DNA of 64,000 bases from Sugiyamaella lignohabitans. Lineage: Eukaryota > Ascomycota > Dipodascomycetes > Dipodascales > Trichomonascaceae. Within the stretch, counting starts at the first letter, position 1, and every line of letters begins with the position of its first letter. The translations under genes and the position numbers were made by a program. The stretch spans positions 992,001 through 1,056,000 of the forward strand of contig NC_031671.1 of NCBI RefSeq assembly GCF_001640025.1, in the 5' to 3' direction. Below, piece after piece: positions 1 through 10,973 of this stretch. The notes beneath the pieces are model-generated. The model was not told the DNA's origin and did no database searches. It worked only from the letters and a program-made list of their open reading frames with translations.

Positions 1-3000
1 TATTGTGCTCATCAACACTTAAAACTTTACCAGTCACCACTTGCCCAACAGTATAATACTTCTTCCAGTCTTTGAGATAAGAGTCAGATAAGTTTTTGAT
101 TTGAATACGAGCAGTGATGTTCCTTCCTAAGGACACAAACAAACCCTTGTCAGCAACATTCTTAACGAAAGCGCGGACAATGCTACCCTTTTGAACATCC
201 TCAATTGATTGAATATGCTGGTCAACTGGCTTTTCAGCATCCTTTTCAGTTTGCGAGGGACGCAAAGTAACACTGATTCTCTTGTTGGACGTGTCAACAT
301 CAATTATCTTCGCCTTCACTAGTTGATGGGGCAAATACGTCAATTTCAAATCAGCGGAATAGTCGTCCAGAGCATCAGAAATATATGCAGCACCACTAAT
401 GTTGGCACCAAGTTTCACAAATACAAGTGTCTCAGTCACCTTAGTGACCAATGTGGGCAAAGTTTGACCCACCTTTACATCACTGTAATCATTGACAGCC
501 GTTCCATTATGAGCACGAACCGAAAGCTTTAAGTTAGAGGTCTTAATATCCACTTCAATAACAGAACATTCAATAGCACTTCCAATAGGATAGTGAGCTT
601 CAACGTCCTCTAACTCATCAGCATTGTTTGTCAAATCGAATAGAGGAATGCGGCCCCTGACGGTAGGGGATAAGTTGACCCATGCAAAGTCTACTGTAAG
701 ATTGTTTATAAATGCGAGCCATGAACTACCAACCTTTACATCTTCCAAAGTCAAAGGCTTATAGCTAGATGAATTTAAATCGGACTTCTTGGCGCTCAAT
801 TCGTATACTAGATGAGAAGCACTACGATGTGAAATAGCCAAGAATGTGTGGTTACGGGCGTCATGGTATCCAATGATCTTGACATCGACTATCTCTCCCT
901 TCTTAAATTCGCCAAGTGGATCCTTACTATTAGGAATTGACTTGTAGTCATCGTAGATTTGAGACACATCAATACGACCCTGAACATTCTCAGCGAGTTT
1001 GACATTGAGTTGCGTTTCTTTGACGCTGACAATCTGAGCTTTGGTAATTTTACCAGGCACAAACTCATCAATAGAGGTGACTGCCTCATCGACGGGTGTG
1101 AATCCGCCAGAGCTAGTCTCTTTTTTCAAAGTCTTGGGTTTAGGTGCCAATAGCGACAGCTGAAATCTGCCGATAGCATCATCAATATTGACAACATAGC
1201 ACTCAACGGACTGCATTGGAGAAAACTTCTCTGCTGGATCGGAAACAAACTCAGTAGAGAGATCTTGCTTGAGAGCCAAGCCAGTTAAACTTCCAGCAAA
1301 ACCAACAAACAAACCCTTGATAGTAGCATTCTTGACATATCCATGCAGCTTATCACCAACTGAAATTTGAGAAATATCAGATGGAAACTTCCCAGCTCTA
1401 GCATCTTCAACCAACGATTTCTTGGCAGATAACATGACAAATCTCTTGGAAAAGTTTCTCTCAAGAATAACTAGTGATTCAAGATTCTCCCCTACCTTGA
1501 GGCTCTTCATCTGGGCCCTAGTATCGTTTCCGTCAGTCAAGTGGCCGAGAGGAATAACACCACGAACATTTTGAGGCTCAACGTTTACAACCACACCGTC
1601 CTTGGTTTTTTCGACTATAGATGCAGATACCACAGTACCAGGCCCAAGGGATTCAAGTTGGGCTTGGCTGTTGGATGAATCAGTTCGGCAAGACACAAGC
1701 AGTCTCTCTGCCTCGGGATCAACCGACAGAACACGCACTGCCACACTTTGACCAAGTCTGAAGTGGTCCTTGGGATCCTTGATAAATGCTTCACTAATTT
1801 CTGCCACCGGTAAGTAACCACGAACACCTCCGAAAAACTCCACAACAGCACCCTTTGGTTGCAACACAACTATAGATCCGGGCGTCTTCATACCAGGGCG
1901 AGCGTCTTCATAGGAGGAAATAATCTCATCATCAGAGTTCACAAGAGCTTTCTTGAGAGTAAGCTGAATCTTATGACGCTCTTTATCCACACGTAACACC
2001 TTAAAACACTAGTTAGTATCGCAGATAACCACAATCTACTTTAAAACATATAATACTACTTACTCTTGCAGTAACCTTCATTCCTGGCTTAAATTTCTTT
2101 TCTGGATGGGCCAACTTGATATCACTCAGATGGATATCATTGGCAATGCCACTAAATCCCTCCCACAACTTGATGAGGACACCTCCCTTAGGAAGAATTC
2201 TGTCTACAGTACCAGTTACCTTCTCCCCTACAGAGACATCTTCGACACGAAGGTACTTTTGCTCGATAACAGACTTCTCTGTAGAAACAATGTACAGATT
2301 ATCAGCGTAGTTATAATTGAGAATACGAGCAGGGTGTGTGGTCCCAACCGAGTATGCTTCTTCAATCGAAAGATCCTCAATTCTCTTATCAGCTACACGT
2401 GAGACATGTACAAAACCAAGACTTTTAGTACCAATATCAACGTATAAACCGTTGGCATCAACAATCTTAACCTTTGCTTCTAGGATTTGCCCAATAGGCA
2501 AAGCGTCGCCGTCTTCCGCTACCTTGAGCTCGATAGTCGTTTCAAGAAGAGACACGAACACTTTTGTGCTATTTTCATCGTCGCTTTCGCTAACTGCAGC
2601 TGGAGGAGAATAAATAACTCTACCCTTTACAACCTTGCCCTCTTTGAAATTTTGCTCTAAAACAGCTCTATCGTAGATTCCTGAGTGAACTATATCAATT
2701 GTAGCATCAATTGAACCAAATACCTTACCCACCAAACCGTTGCTTCGGATATCAGTGATCAAAACCTCAACTAGAGTACCAGCAAGAAGAGACTTATTCA
2801 GCGTAACTGCCTTGACAATAGTCATCTTCTTAGCTGTTGCTGATGCTGTCAATGTCACAGTACGACCATTCGCGGATTTAGATAGAATAGTAAGCAACAA
2901 AACTTGACCAACACCTAGAGATGAAGCCTCGATACCTGCATGCGATAGTTCTTTATTCGACAAGAACCCAGAAACGTCATCGCGACCAATATCGACAATG

Positions 3001-3830
3001 ATACCATGGTCCTCAACACTCTGCACAGAACCCTGCACAGCTATACCAGCAACCAAATCATCGGTCTCTATTTCTTCATTTACCTGTAAAGGATCAATTG
3101 ATAATTCGATTCTCTTTTTGTTGTTAACCTTCTCGTTTTCAACAACCAAAGCACGCAGCCATTGACCGACCTTGAATAACTGAGATAGCTGAGGTAAATC
3201 GCTATCTTCATTGTCCTCGTCTTCACTGCCACTCTCATCATCGTCTTCTGCTTTGGATATCCGTTCCGATAACTTGGCAGATATATTTGTGATTGGTACG
3301 TAACCTAATAAATTATTGGGGAGAGACAATGCAATATCTAGAGTGTTGATTTGAACCACCTGACCAAGTACAACTGATCCAGCAGTCAGTTTGCCGAATG
3401 ACAGGCTCTCAACTTTTATCTTATGCTTCTCACCAGCCTTGTCTGATCCAGCCTCAGACTTTTGATGCACTTTGTTTCGGTGTTGCTTCTTAGACTTCTT
3501 TTTTCCGTTTGCAGCATTTGACTCGGATGCCTAGATGTTCAGTTAGTATATAATATCGAAACGCTTGTACGGGTCTTACTACAGCTGTTAAGCTTCTGGT
3601 AATGAAAGGAATAGTCCCAGGTCCGTAGAAGCCCATAGAACCCAGTAAAATCTTACAGTAAACAAATCCCGAGTAGCTTCATTAGTAGCCTGTTTAATTT
3701 CTAGTGGGGTGAGAACAGTCGAAGCACCACCTCGAGGGAAAGCAGTGTCCTCCATTCTCAAAGCCGAAGGAGGTTGCGAAACTGGAGCAACCCCAGCCGA
3801 CTCCTCATCTCTCTTTCTTTTAAAACTCAT
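1..3830 (-). CDS. RRP5: RRP5, S1-repeat rRNA processing factor (3' part off the window)
   Basis: Large nucleolar RNA-binding protein needed for 18S and 5.8S rRNA maturation in the small-subunit processome. Exons on the complement are 3830-3657, 3530-2064 and 1999-1, running off the left edge. Introns are 3656-3531 (126 nt) and 2063-2000 (64 nt), with GTAAG donors and TACTAAC branch points; all junctions are phase 0. About 1213 residues are visible. The protein starts MSFKRKRDEE, then a Lys-rich segment and an acidic stretch (SEDEDNEDSD), then many consecutive S1-type repeats (for example GMKVTARVLRVDKERHKIQL across the second junction). The family is about 1700 residues with C-terminal HAT/TPR repeats, which would lie beyond position 1. 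The start is the first ATG in frame with the basic N-terminus. Confidence 0.93.
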
Positions 3831-4711
3831 TGCGAAAAAGTCTTCGACACCTTTCAAAAACCCTTGTGTCAATGAGCTATGGAGTCAAGTTTAAACTCTC
3901 AAAATGTTTCTCCAAAAAATATACTGATCAGATTAAAATAACCCTTGACCAGCATCTGAAAAAAAATATTTTGACCTTCCCTACCCTATGCAAATGTGCT
4001 GATCGCCAGGACCGCATCATGCAGGGCCCGCCGTCGCAGTCATTCTTACAAGTATCCTTGACCAAACGACCCATTGGTGCACTTGAAATAAGGGATCTGC
4101 TCACGCGAGATCTGGGATTCCACCCCGGATCTCACTGCTTCTCTTGTTTTGGTCGAGTCGGGCGACCGTCCCAACAGCGGAATTATGAATTGCATTAAAA
4201 CCAGCGACTGGACGGGATTTGGTACCATGGATAATCACCACCTCCATAATCACATTTAGAGACGAATATTGCTCATTGATTTTTGATTTAAGTCTTTATT
4301 TAGAGGCTTTTAATGGCTTCTTGATCTTTGGTATCCTGAGCCGCGCGATTCGATAACTGGAAGGTAACTTGTCTCCTATCAGCACCACTGCAACTGCCTT
4401 CTTGCCAGGGTGATACTACTAAACTTTCTTCAGTCAAAGTCGTTTTGAGGAATAGGATTGGAAACAGCCGGGACTTAAGGGCGCAGCACTAGTCTCCGGC
4501 GATAGAACCCCACCTTTTATGGTGGCAACGCCGTACGCCGTTGAGGTCCGCGCATGGGATTATTAAGCTATGAGACAAAAGCGGAAATTTTTCGGTTATC
4601 AGATCCAAGCAATATCCGCTAGAGAGAAATACGAGCTTGAGTACTTCATTGCTTTCGTTACTCATCGGGGTTCATTTCATATAGTTTCGAATCCTATTTA
4701 TATTCTGTTAT
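3831..4711. other. Divergent intergenic region RRP5/MXR1
   Basis: Shared promoter space of about 880 bases between two divergent genes. An A/T-rich box at about 3958-3973 (TGAAAAAAAATATTTT) resembles the RRPE element of ribosome-biogenesis promoters. A small hairpin CCACC-N6-GGTGG lies near 4511. No coding region or RNA gene is supported. Confidence 0.5.
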
Positions 4712-5326
4712 ATGGCATCTGGCAATTTCTTCCCTAAACTTTTAGTCCGTTTGTTGAGTTCCTCTAGTCCTAAAATGTCCGCTACTAAGATTTCTCCTAC
4801 TCTTGACACTGTTGGTTATCAAGTGGCTACTGTTGGTGCAGGTTGTTTCTGGGGTGTTGAACATATATATCGTAAACACTTTGGCAATGGTAAGGGATTG
4901 ATCGATGCCCGTGTTGGATATTCGGGTGGTACCACTACCAATCCTAGTTATAAACAAGTATGCACCAGTGGAACCGGTCATGCTGAAGCTTTACAAATCA
5001 CTTTTGATCCTTCACTTGTAACTTATGACACATTAATCGACTTCTTTTTCAGAATGCATGATCCTACTCAGCTCAATAGACAGGGTCCCGACCAAGGTAC
5101 TCAATACCGCAGTGTCATCTTTACTCACGATGATGAGCAACAAAAGGTAGCTGAAGAGGTCAAGGAAAGAATGCAGAAGACCTTTTACAAGGACCCAATT
5201 GTTACTAAGATTGAACCTATTGAGGCCTTTTGGGATGCTGAAACCTATCACCAATTGTATCTTCACAAGAACCCCACCGGTTATGAGTGCCCAAGCCACT
5301 ACGTTAGAACCAAGCCTCAACTCTAG
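4712..5326 (+). CDS. MXR1: Peptide methionine-S-sulfoxide reductase (MsrA)
   Basis: Reduces the S epimer of methionine sulfoxide, free or in proteins, using thioredoxin. The 204-residue protein carries the MsrA signature GCFWG with catalytic Cys45, followed by ARVGYSGG and a conserved GHAEA region. The first 21 residues (MASGNFFPKLLVRLLSSSSP) are basic, hydroxylated and lack acids, as in a mitochondrial presequence. A second in-frame ATG at 4775 (MSATKIS) would give a cytosolic form of usual MsrA length. The gene has no intron and is divergent from RRP5. Two localisations from two starts is an inference. Confidence 0.93.
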   Translation: MASGNFFPKLLVRLLSSSSPKMSATKISPTLDTVGYQVATVGAGCFWGVEHIYRKHFGNGKGLIDARVGYSGGTTTNPSYKQVCTSGTGHAEALQITFDPSLVTYDTLIDFFFRMHDPTQLNRQGPDQGTQYRSVIFTHDDEQQKVAEEVKERMQKTFYKDPIVTKIEPIEAFWDAETYHQLYLHKNPTGYECPSHYVRTKPQL

Positions 5327-5555
5327 GGCAGACAGACTGTTTTTACAGTGTGATTATTATGAAAATGAGTTTATTTTAAATGTAATATAGAAAATAGTTA
5401 AATAGTGAATAATGAGAAGCTTATAAAATTGTACTTTTCCAGTGTATATATCGTTGTTTCTGTTGGTGCCCTGTTTCCATGTGCTTTAGTACTTAATAGC
5501 CGAATGATTTAGCCACCTGGAGGTTGATACCCCCTAAAATGGCACGGACAGTTAT

Positions 5556-6596
5556 TTACCACCAACTTGGTTGGCTGGTGGTAGCAGGAGCAGGAGCAGG
5601 AGCAGGAGCAGGTTTCTGGGCCTGGCCAGTTTGCTGTCCCTGTTGCCCAGATTGTTGATTAGGGGAGGCAATCGAAGGAGAAGCTGCCCCGTTTTGAGTT
5701 GGAGATGGTTGTTGGAATGGCTGCCATCCGAAAAATCCACCTGGTTGTTGCTGATTAGCAGCAGTAGTTGCTGAAGGAGTGGCAGCTGCATTTTGACTAG
5801 AAGAAGGACGTTTAAACCATCCAAACCACCCACCACCTTGTTGGCTAGAGGCACTTGTAGGAGTTGCCGGAGCTTGGTTTTGTTGTTGCCATGCAGCCTG
5901 GGTGTTGGTAGCTACTGGTGCTGAAGCAGCAGGAGCTCCTACTGCAGCCGAAGCTCCGCTGGGTGGCTTGTAAGTAGCTACGTAATTCTGAAGAGTTTGA
6001 AGAGCACTGGTAAGCTGAGCAGGAACTGCCGAAGCACCCTTGGCCTGTTGAATTGCACTTATGGTGCTTTCAAGAGAACTAACATACTCCTGCAAAGTTT
6101 GACTTTGATCTTGATGAGATTGCTGAGCAAGTCCAATCACGCCATTAATACCAGCACTCAAAACGGAAGAAAGAGCAGTGATATCATCAGGTGTGGCAGT
6201 GGCAAGAGCATTGATCACATTTGTATTAGTGGGAGATTCAGTGGCCAAAGAAGATTCGGCAGCAGACCAGGACACAGAGCTAGGGGAAGCGATCGCGGCT
6301 GGCACTGACAAAGTGATTGAAGAGGTAAGTGGTTGATTGGTAGCTGCTGGCAGGTTGGCAGCACCCGATGGAAGAGAACCAGCAATTGGAACAGGAGAAG
6401 CCTGTTGTCCAGGAGCTTGAGCGATGGGAGCAACTGGTTGGGCTGGTTGGGCTGGCGAAGCAGACTGAGCAGGCTGGGCAAATGGGTTTGCAGGAGTAAC
6501 AGCAGCAGCAGAAGCTAAACTTTCAGCTAGGGGAGCTGCTTTAACATAGGCTGCCAAGAGAATGGCAGTGAAAGAAATGACGTTCTTGGAAATCAT
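5556..6596 (-). CDS. Secreted Ala/Pro/Gln/Ser-rich protein, unknown function
   Basis: Not recognised. The frame also opens with a GTG at 6608, but the first ATG is at 6596, giving 346 residues. The start MISKNVISFTAILLAAYVKAA is a clear signal peptide with cleavage likely after KAA. The mature protein is low-complexity, rich in A, P, Q and S, and lacks cysteines. A central segment (EYVSSLESTISAIQQAKG) may be helical. Two related aromatic boxes (WFGWFKRPSSSQ and FFGWQPFQQPSPTQ) precede a Pro-Ala run encoded by an AGCAGG microsatellite (5586-5611), and the protein ends QPSWW. There is no GPI-anchor tail. A cell-wall or extracellular role is plausible but unproven. Confidence 0.7.
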   Translation of the reverse strand: MISKNVISFTAILLAAYVKAAPLAESLASAAAVTPANPFAQPAQSASPAQPAQPVAPIAQAPGQQASPVPIAGSLPSGAANLPAATNQPLTSSITLSVPAAIASPSSVSWSAAESSLATESPTNTNVINALATATPDDITALSSVLSAGINGVIGLAQQSHQDQSQTLQEYVSSLESTISAIQQAKGASAVPAQLTSALQTLQNYVATYKPPSGASAAVGAPAASAPVATNTQAAWQQQNQAPATPTSASSQQGGGWFGWFKRPSSSQNAAATPSATTAANQQQPGGFFGWQPFQQPSPTQNGAASPSIASPNQQSGQQGQQTGQAQKPAPAPAPAPATTSQPSWW

Positions 6597-7748
6597 ACTT
6601 GATAACACGAGCTAGCTCAAAAGGTTGATGTTTTTTAATAAAAATTGCTGGAAAATTCCTCTAGTACCTTAGCCTGATTTGACTCGGTGGTTCGTATACA
6701 GACCGTGTAGATTCGTCCCTTCTTATATAACATTCAAGTATCAAATTAGAAAATGCCATTTTCCAATCTGGCCATATGTATTTTGTGGCTACATGTCAAT
6801 TCTAGACCCTGTAGCAAGACTGAGAATATATGAAGCACCAATATCAAAGCAATACCAGAAAATAAATACATCATCACGCAAGAGAAAGAGAAACCTATGT
6901 CTTAATGCCAGAAATTAAATACATCATTACGCAAGAGAAAGAGAAACATAGGTTTCTTGGCAATTAAACAAACTAGACTCAGCTGTGTGCCAAGATTGTG
7001 ATATGCAAGCTTACAGTATCTGAGTTATATTAAAATGTTTATTACCTTTGGTGAGACATTGATGAAAGTATACCAGCTCAGAACAAAAATAGCTACTCTA
7101 AAACGTGTTGCACAGGAGACTATAGTACAAAGACCCTGATAGCGTCATCGATTCCTTACGATGTAGGTAAAGGCACAACATCTTACAATAAGAGCACACC
7201 ATCTGATACAGATGTGTTACACCTCGAGCCAACAGATGTCCGATAGATGCTCAAAACAACACAGAGAAGACGGAGGCGAATCTCAGACGGAGAAGCAAGT
7301 TTTCAAGGACTCATGATTACTAATGTGTTCAATTCTTAGCTTCATCATATTTCTACATTAGTCCAACATTGCGTAGAAACAGCTTCCAATACACCAGGTA
7401 TTTACTTTACCAACAAGTTAGCTACTTTCGCCTTTCTCCTTAAAAGAACATCAAAAATAAACTTGACGATCTGAGAGGAATGAGAGAAGCAGCGGGGTCT
7501 GACGTGTAGCTCCAGCTGCCGGAGCTGCCTGCTACAGACTTTATAATGCCAGTCGGCGAGTTCACCCAGATATCGGACGTATACATGCCTAAATAGGTAA
7601 TTATGCATTGCTATCTCCGCTGACAGTAGTAAGTTGAAGCAGCTGCAGCTCTATGATATCGTACAGAACCCTTACATAATTCGATATTACCCACTTCTTC
7701 CCTCAATTGCCATCTGTACAATCGTGGTAACTGTTTGATTAGCATCAA
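6597..7748. other. Intergenic region
   Basis: Between the secreted protein and the AMMECR1 gene. It contains the tandem 40-base repeat listed separately and otherwise A/T-rich sequence. No gene is supported. Confidence 0.5.
6855..6947. repeat. Two direct repeats of 40 bases
   Basis: Copies at 6855-6894 and 6908-6947 (53-base period) differ at two positions by eye. They share ATACATCAT-ACGCAAGAGA. They lie about 260 bases upstream of the secreted-protein gene, within its likely promoter. Confidence 0.85.
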
Positions 7749-8363
7749 ATGGCGGTGGTTGGTATTTCTGGATATGCTGTATATGCTTTTGATGTTTTAG
7801 TGGCCCATCTTGAGGGCAGGGCCCCTGTGACTCTAGCTCAATGCTTGGCAGCGGTCCCTGGGAGTCCTCCATTGACTGGCAAGAGCCCTTTGTTTGTGAC
7901 TTGGAACACAATTGCCAAGGATGGTGATGCTTCGTTGAGAGGATGTATTGGCACATTTCAAGAGGAAGAGCTGGAATCAGGAGTAGCAAGTTATTCACTG
8001 ACAGCGGCACTGGAGGACCCTCGATTCAGGCCCATTCAAAAGAGAGAGCTCCCTCACTTGGAGTGTGGGGTAACGATTCTCAAGAACTTCGAATCAGCTG
8101 CCAATCCAATGGACTGGGAAATAGGCGTTCATGGCATCAAAGGTGTGTTTACGCATCGTGGCCGTCGAACAAGTGCCACATTTCTTCCGGATGTCGCTGT
8201 AGAACAGGGCTGGGATAAAGAGACAACGCTAGTGTATCTGGCTGACAAAGCCAATGCACACCCTGACTCCACTATCTCTCTCACTCGATACCAAGGCGAG
8301 AAGTCTGCTATCCGCTACGAAGAATATCTAGACATCCTAAAGCAAATAGATGCTAGAGAGTAG
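7749..8363 (+). CDS. AMMECR1-domain protein
   Basis: Single-domain member of the conserved AMMECR1 family (yeast YOR289W type); its biochemical role is not settled. The 204-residue protein contains the family signature LRGCIGTF at residues 63-70, then YSLTAALEDPRF and a C-terminal ISLTRYQGEKSAIRYEEY segment. Length fits a stand-alone AMMECR1 domain. The start is the first ATG and there is no intron. A short N-terminal hydrophobic stretch (VVGISGYAVYAFDVLVAHL) is part of the first helix of the fold and not a signal peptide. It lies next to the GlcNAc block, with no clear functional link. Confidence 0.9.
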   Translation: MAVVGISGYAVYAFDVLVAHLEGRAPVTLAQCLAAVPGSPPLTGKSPLFVTWNTIAKDGDASLRGCIGTFQEEELESGVASYSLTAALEDPRFRPIQKRELPHLECGVTILKNFESAANPMDWEIGVHGIKGVFTHRGRRTSATFLPDVAVEQGWDKETTLVYLADKANAHPDSTISLTRYQGEKSAIRYEEYLDILKQIDARE

Positions 8364-8504
8364 AGTATTAGACGGTGTAGTCGCATCTATTACCAGCTCG
8401 AACCTCGAGAGGTTTCATCGCTTACTTATTTAATCAACTTTTAATTATTCGAACGTTGTCGCTATCTGCCAAGGCAACGACTTCGCCTGTCACTCTCCCA
8501 TAGC

Positions 8505-8552
8505 GGGTCAGCCTCCGGCGGCTGGGGCTATGCCCACAGACCCCGTTGCTCC
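8505..8552. repeat. GC-rich dispersed element, single degenerate copy
   Basis: Shows the order GGGTC, GCCTCCGGCGGCTGGGGCT, CAGACCCCGTTGCTC. This is the same order as the arm at 8899, with changes in the inner palindrome. Confidence 0.8.
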
Positions 8553-8898
8553 TGCTTAAGAGTCTATGGTGTCTCCTATAGCCCCCCTATTTTCATATTG
8601 CATGTCGGGCCAAGCCACATAAGCTTGTATTAGTTCTTAGCGTTTCAATCCATTGGTTAGACCTAGGTTCGCACTAGCCATGTGTATAGTGTCATCCATG
8701 ATAATGAGGAGCTTCCTGTCCAATGTGTTGTGTTGCTTTTATATCGGATACGTCAAGGCGCCTCAGAATGAGCTTCGATGGATGGGCGTGACTATCTCCC
8801 ACAAACGAATCGAGCGAAACGAAAAGGGCCACCACCTTTGGGACAGAGCCTCCTTCGCCAAGCCGGTGCAGTTTAACAAAACTTAATTTACGACCTGG

Positions 8899-9058
8899 GG
8901 GGTCTGCCTCCGGCGGCTGGGGCTCCGCCCCAGACCCCGCTGCTCGTCTCGCTTCGCTCGACTCGGTTCGACGACGGTGTCCAGAACTCCCCCCAGTCGC
9001 TCGCGAAGCGAGCACAACGGGGTCTGGGGCAGCGCCCCAGCCGCCGGAGGCAGACCCC
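8899..9058. mobile_element. MITE-like inverted pair of the GC-rich element
   Basis: The left arm (about 8899-8957) and right arm (about 9002-9058) are near-perfect inverted repeats. Each holds GGGGTCTGCCTCCGGCGGCT, an inner palindrome CTGGGGCNNNGCCCCAG, and a GCTCG..CTCGCTTCGC end. The spacer is about 44 bases. The element has no coding capacity and is flanked by A/T-rich DNA. The structure fits a non-autonomous element, but no target-site duplication was identified, so mobility is inferred. Confidence 0.6.
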
Positions 9059-9192
9059 TCCACGGCTAGACTCAGTCCCACGTATAAATAAAGAATCAAT
9101 GAACATGAAATATAATAATAAATATAGTACAGGCAGGTAGTCTATAGCGAATGAAGTGGGTAATGTATATAAATAATGAGGAGCTAGAGCTT

Positions 9193-10584
9193 TTATTTTT
9201 TGTCAGCAGCTCTGTAAACACACTGGCCAAGCTTGTAGACATGCTTGATGTTACCAGCAGCATCCAGGATAGTCAAGTCAGCATCAGCCTTGGCCCTCAA
9301 AGTACCCTTTTTGTTCTCAACACCAAGGACCCTGGCAGGGTGGGTGGTGACAGTTTTCAGGGCAGTCTCGATGGGGATTTCAGCCCAAGCCATTAGGTTA
9401 CGAAGACAAGTGTCAAGCTCAACACCGCTACCGGCAATAGTATTGGTGCCGTTAAGGAAGAGCAAGAGGTCGTCCTTAACGATAGTTTGCTCACCCCAGG
9501 TATAGGTTCCAGAAGGCAGTCCCATAGGGAACATGGCATCTGTAACGAGACAGCAACCTTCAGGGTGGGCGTGGTAGGCAACAGCTACACCGCTACGGTG
9601 AACATGGACACCGTCAACAATGATACCATAGTAGGGCTTGGTGAGTTGACAGGAGGAATCAGGAAGATCTTTGTTGGGAGCTCCAAGAAGACCAAAGAGA
9701 CCGGGTTCTCTGTGATGGGGTTGAGTCATGGCATTGTAAACATGGGTAATCATTTTGGCGCCGAGGTTAACTGCTTTGCAACCTCCATCGTAGTCAAGAA
9801 CAGAGTGGCCCAGAGAAACAGTAATACCTCTTTTAGTAAGATCAGGAATAGACTCCATTACACCCTCTTGCTCAGCAGCCAAAGTAATAATGGCAGCACC
9901 ATCAATGTTATCAGCACCGTAAATTTCTTCAAAAGATTGAAAGTGCTTAGGAGCAGTGACGATGGCGTCACGAGGGTGACAACCAGGCTTCTTGGGACTC
10001 AAAAATGGACCCTCCAAGTGATAACCAAGACTCTCAGCAGCGGTAGAGATCCTCTTGGGTTTTAAAGATGGAAGTACCTTTTGATAGACATGAGGATATG
10101 TAGATGGCAAGGTAGGACAGTATGAGGTGACACCGGTCTTGAACAGTTGTCTGCCAATATAAGCAACACCTTCCTCAAAAGCCTTGATAGATCCGTCACC
10201 ATAGTTTACGTCACAGAAATCCATGCCGAAGGCACCGTTGAGCTGTGCATCAATGAAACCAGGTGACAGGATATCTCCGTTGAGATCGATAGTAGTGACT
10301 TCTTCAGGAGAAGGCTCTTGATCATCACTGAACTCAGTATCGATGCTGCTCTTAAGAATGACACCAGATTCAGCATCAACCCATAACTGCGAATTTGGGT
10401 ATGATTTTCCTTCTTCACATAAAGTGGCATTAATGAATCTAATAATGGGGGCGGTCACTCCAGTTAGGAACTTATCTTCTTGAGAAAAGACTGAGCTAGG
10501 AGAGTTGGGTGATACTAAAGAGTCGTCAGCATCGCTGTCGACGTAGCCGGAAGTATTTGGTGTGGAGGTAGAGATTCTAGGCAT
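9193..10584 (-). CDS. DAC1: N-acetylglucosamine-6-phosphate deacetylase
   Basis: Converts GlcNAc-6-phosphate to glucosamine-6-phosphate and acetate, the second step of GlcNAc catabolism. The 463-residue amidohydrolase-fold protein has HLEGPF (189-194, metal-ligand Glu191), GHS (His260), THVYNAM (His281), DGVHVH (324-329) and the catalytic Asp in TDAM (Asp349). An N-terminal Ser-rich tail of about 40 residues precedes the fold. The ATG at 10584 is the first in frame. It is divergent from the NGS1-like gene across 1.9 kb and near the kinase gene, as in fungal GlcNAc clusters. Confidence 0.95.
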   Translation of the reverse strand: MPRISTSTPNTSGYVDSDADDSLVSPNSPSSVFSQEDKFLTGVTAPIIRFINATLCEEGKSYPNSQLWVDAESGVILKSSIDTEFSDDQEPSPEEVTTIDLNGDILSPGFIDAQLNGAFGMDFCDVNYGDGSIKAFEEGVAYIGRQLFKTGVTSYCPTLPSTYPHVYQKVLPSLKPKRISTAAESLGYHLEGPFLSPKKPGCHPRDAIVTAPKHFQSFEEIYGADNIDGAAIITLAAEQEGVMESIPDLTKRGITVSLGHSVLDYDGGCKAVNLGAKMITHVYNAMTQPHHREPGLFGLLGAPNKDLPDSSCQLTKPYYGIIVDGVHVHRSGVAVAYHAHPEGCCLVTDAMFPMGLPSGTYTWGEQTIVKDDLLLFLNGTNTIAGSGVELDTCLRNLMAWAEIPIETALKTVTTHPARVLGVENKKGTLRAKADADLTILDAAGNIKHVYKLGQCVYRAADKK

Positions 10585-10941
10585 TTTGACGAAGTTTGGT
10601 GGAAGACGCTACTAGAGTCGGCTTCTTATCTATAACAGATAATGGAATTTGGATAATTTTTTTGTAATCGAACAAACGATAAATGCTATGCAGATGGTAG
10701 TAAGTAATATTGGTTTAAGCTTTGATGTTGGATATAGTATTTTGTGTTCTTATTTTAATTTTTGTTACTGACTCGTAGCTTGGGTGTTTGCGCTTGGCTT
10801 TTGTCCGTAAGTCGTTATTCTATATATCTACACAACTTCCGGTTCAGTGCATCTTTTCCACTTATATATATTATAAGCCACCCATATCTTGCGATGGGGG
10901 TGCTAATGCTACTGTACTTTAATTCTTCTCGGATGCAGTGG

Positions 10942-10973
10942 TACAGTAACATTGGGTTAGTATGGTTACTGTA
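10942..10973. promoter_or_regulatory. Inverted repeat in the DAC1/NGS1 divergent region
   Basis: TACAGTAAC (10942-10950) and GTTACTGTA (10965-10973) are perfect inverted copies 14 bases apart, about 360 bases upstream of DAC1. Spacing and symmetry fit a dimeric regulator site, but no known factor is identified. Confidence 0.4.

Larger units (their letters stand above)
8364..9192. other. Intergenic region with GC-rich repeats
   Basis: Convergent spacer between the AMMECR1 gene and DAC1. It holds a single copy of the GC-rich element (8505-8552) and an inverted pair (8899-9058). No gene is supported; the open frames here come from repeat sequence. Confidence 0.6.
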
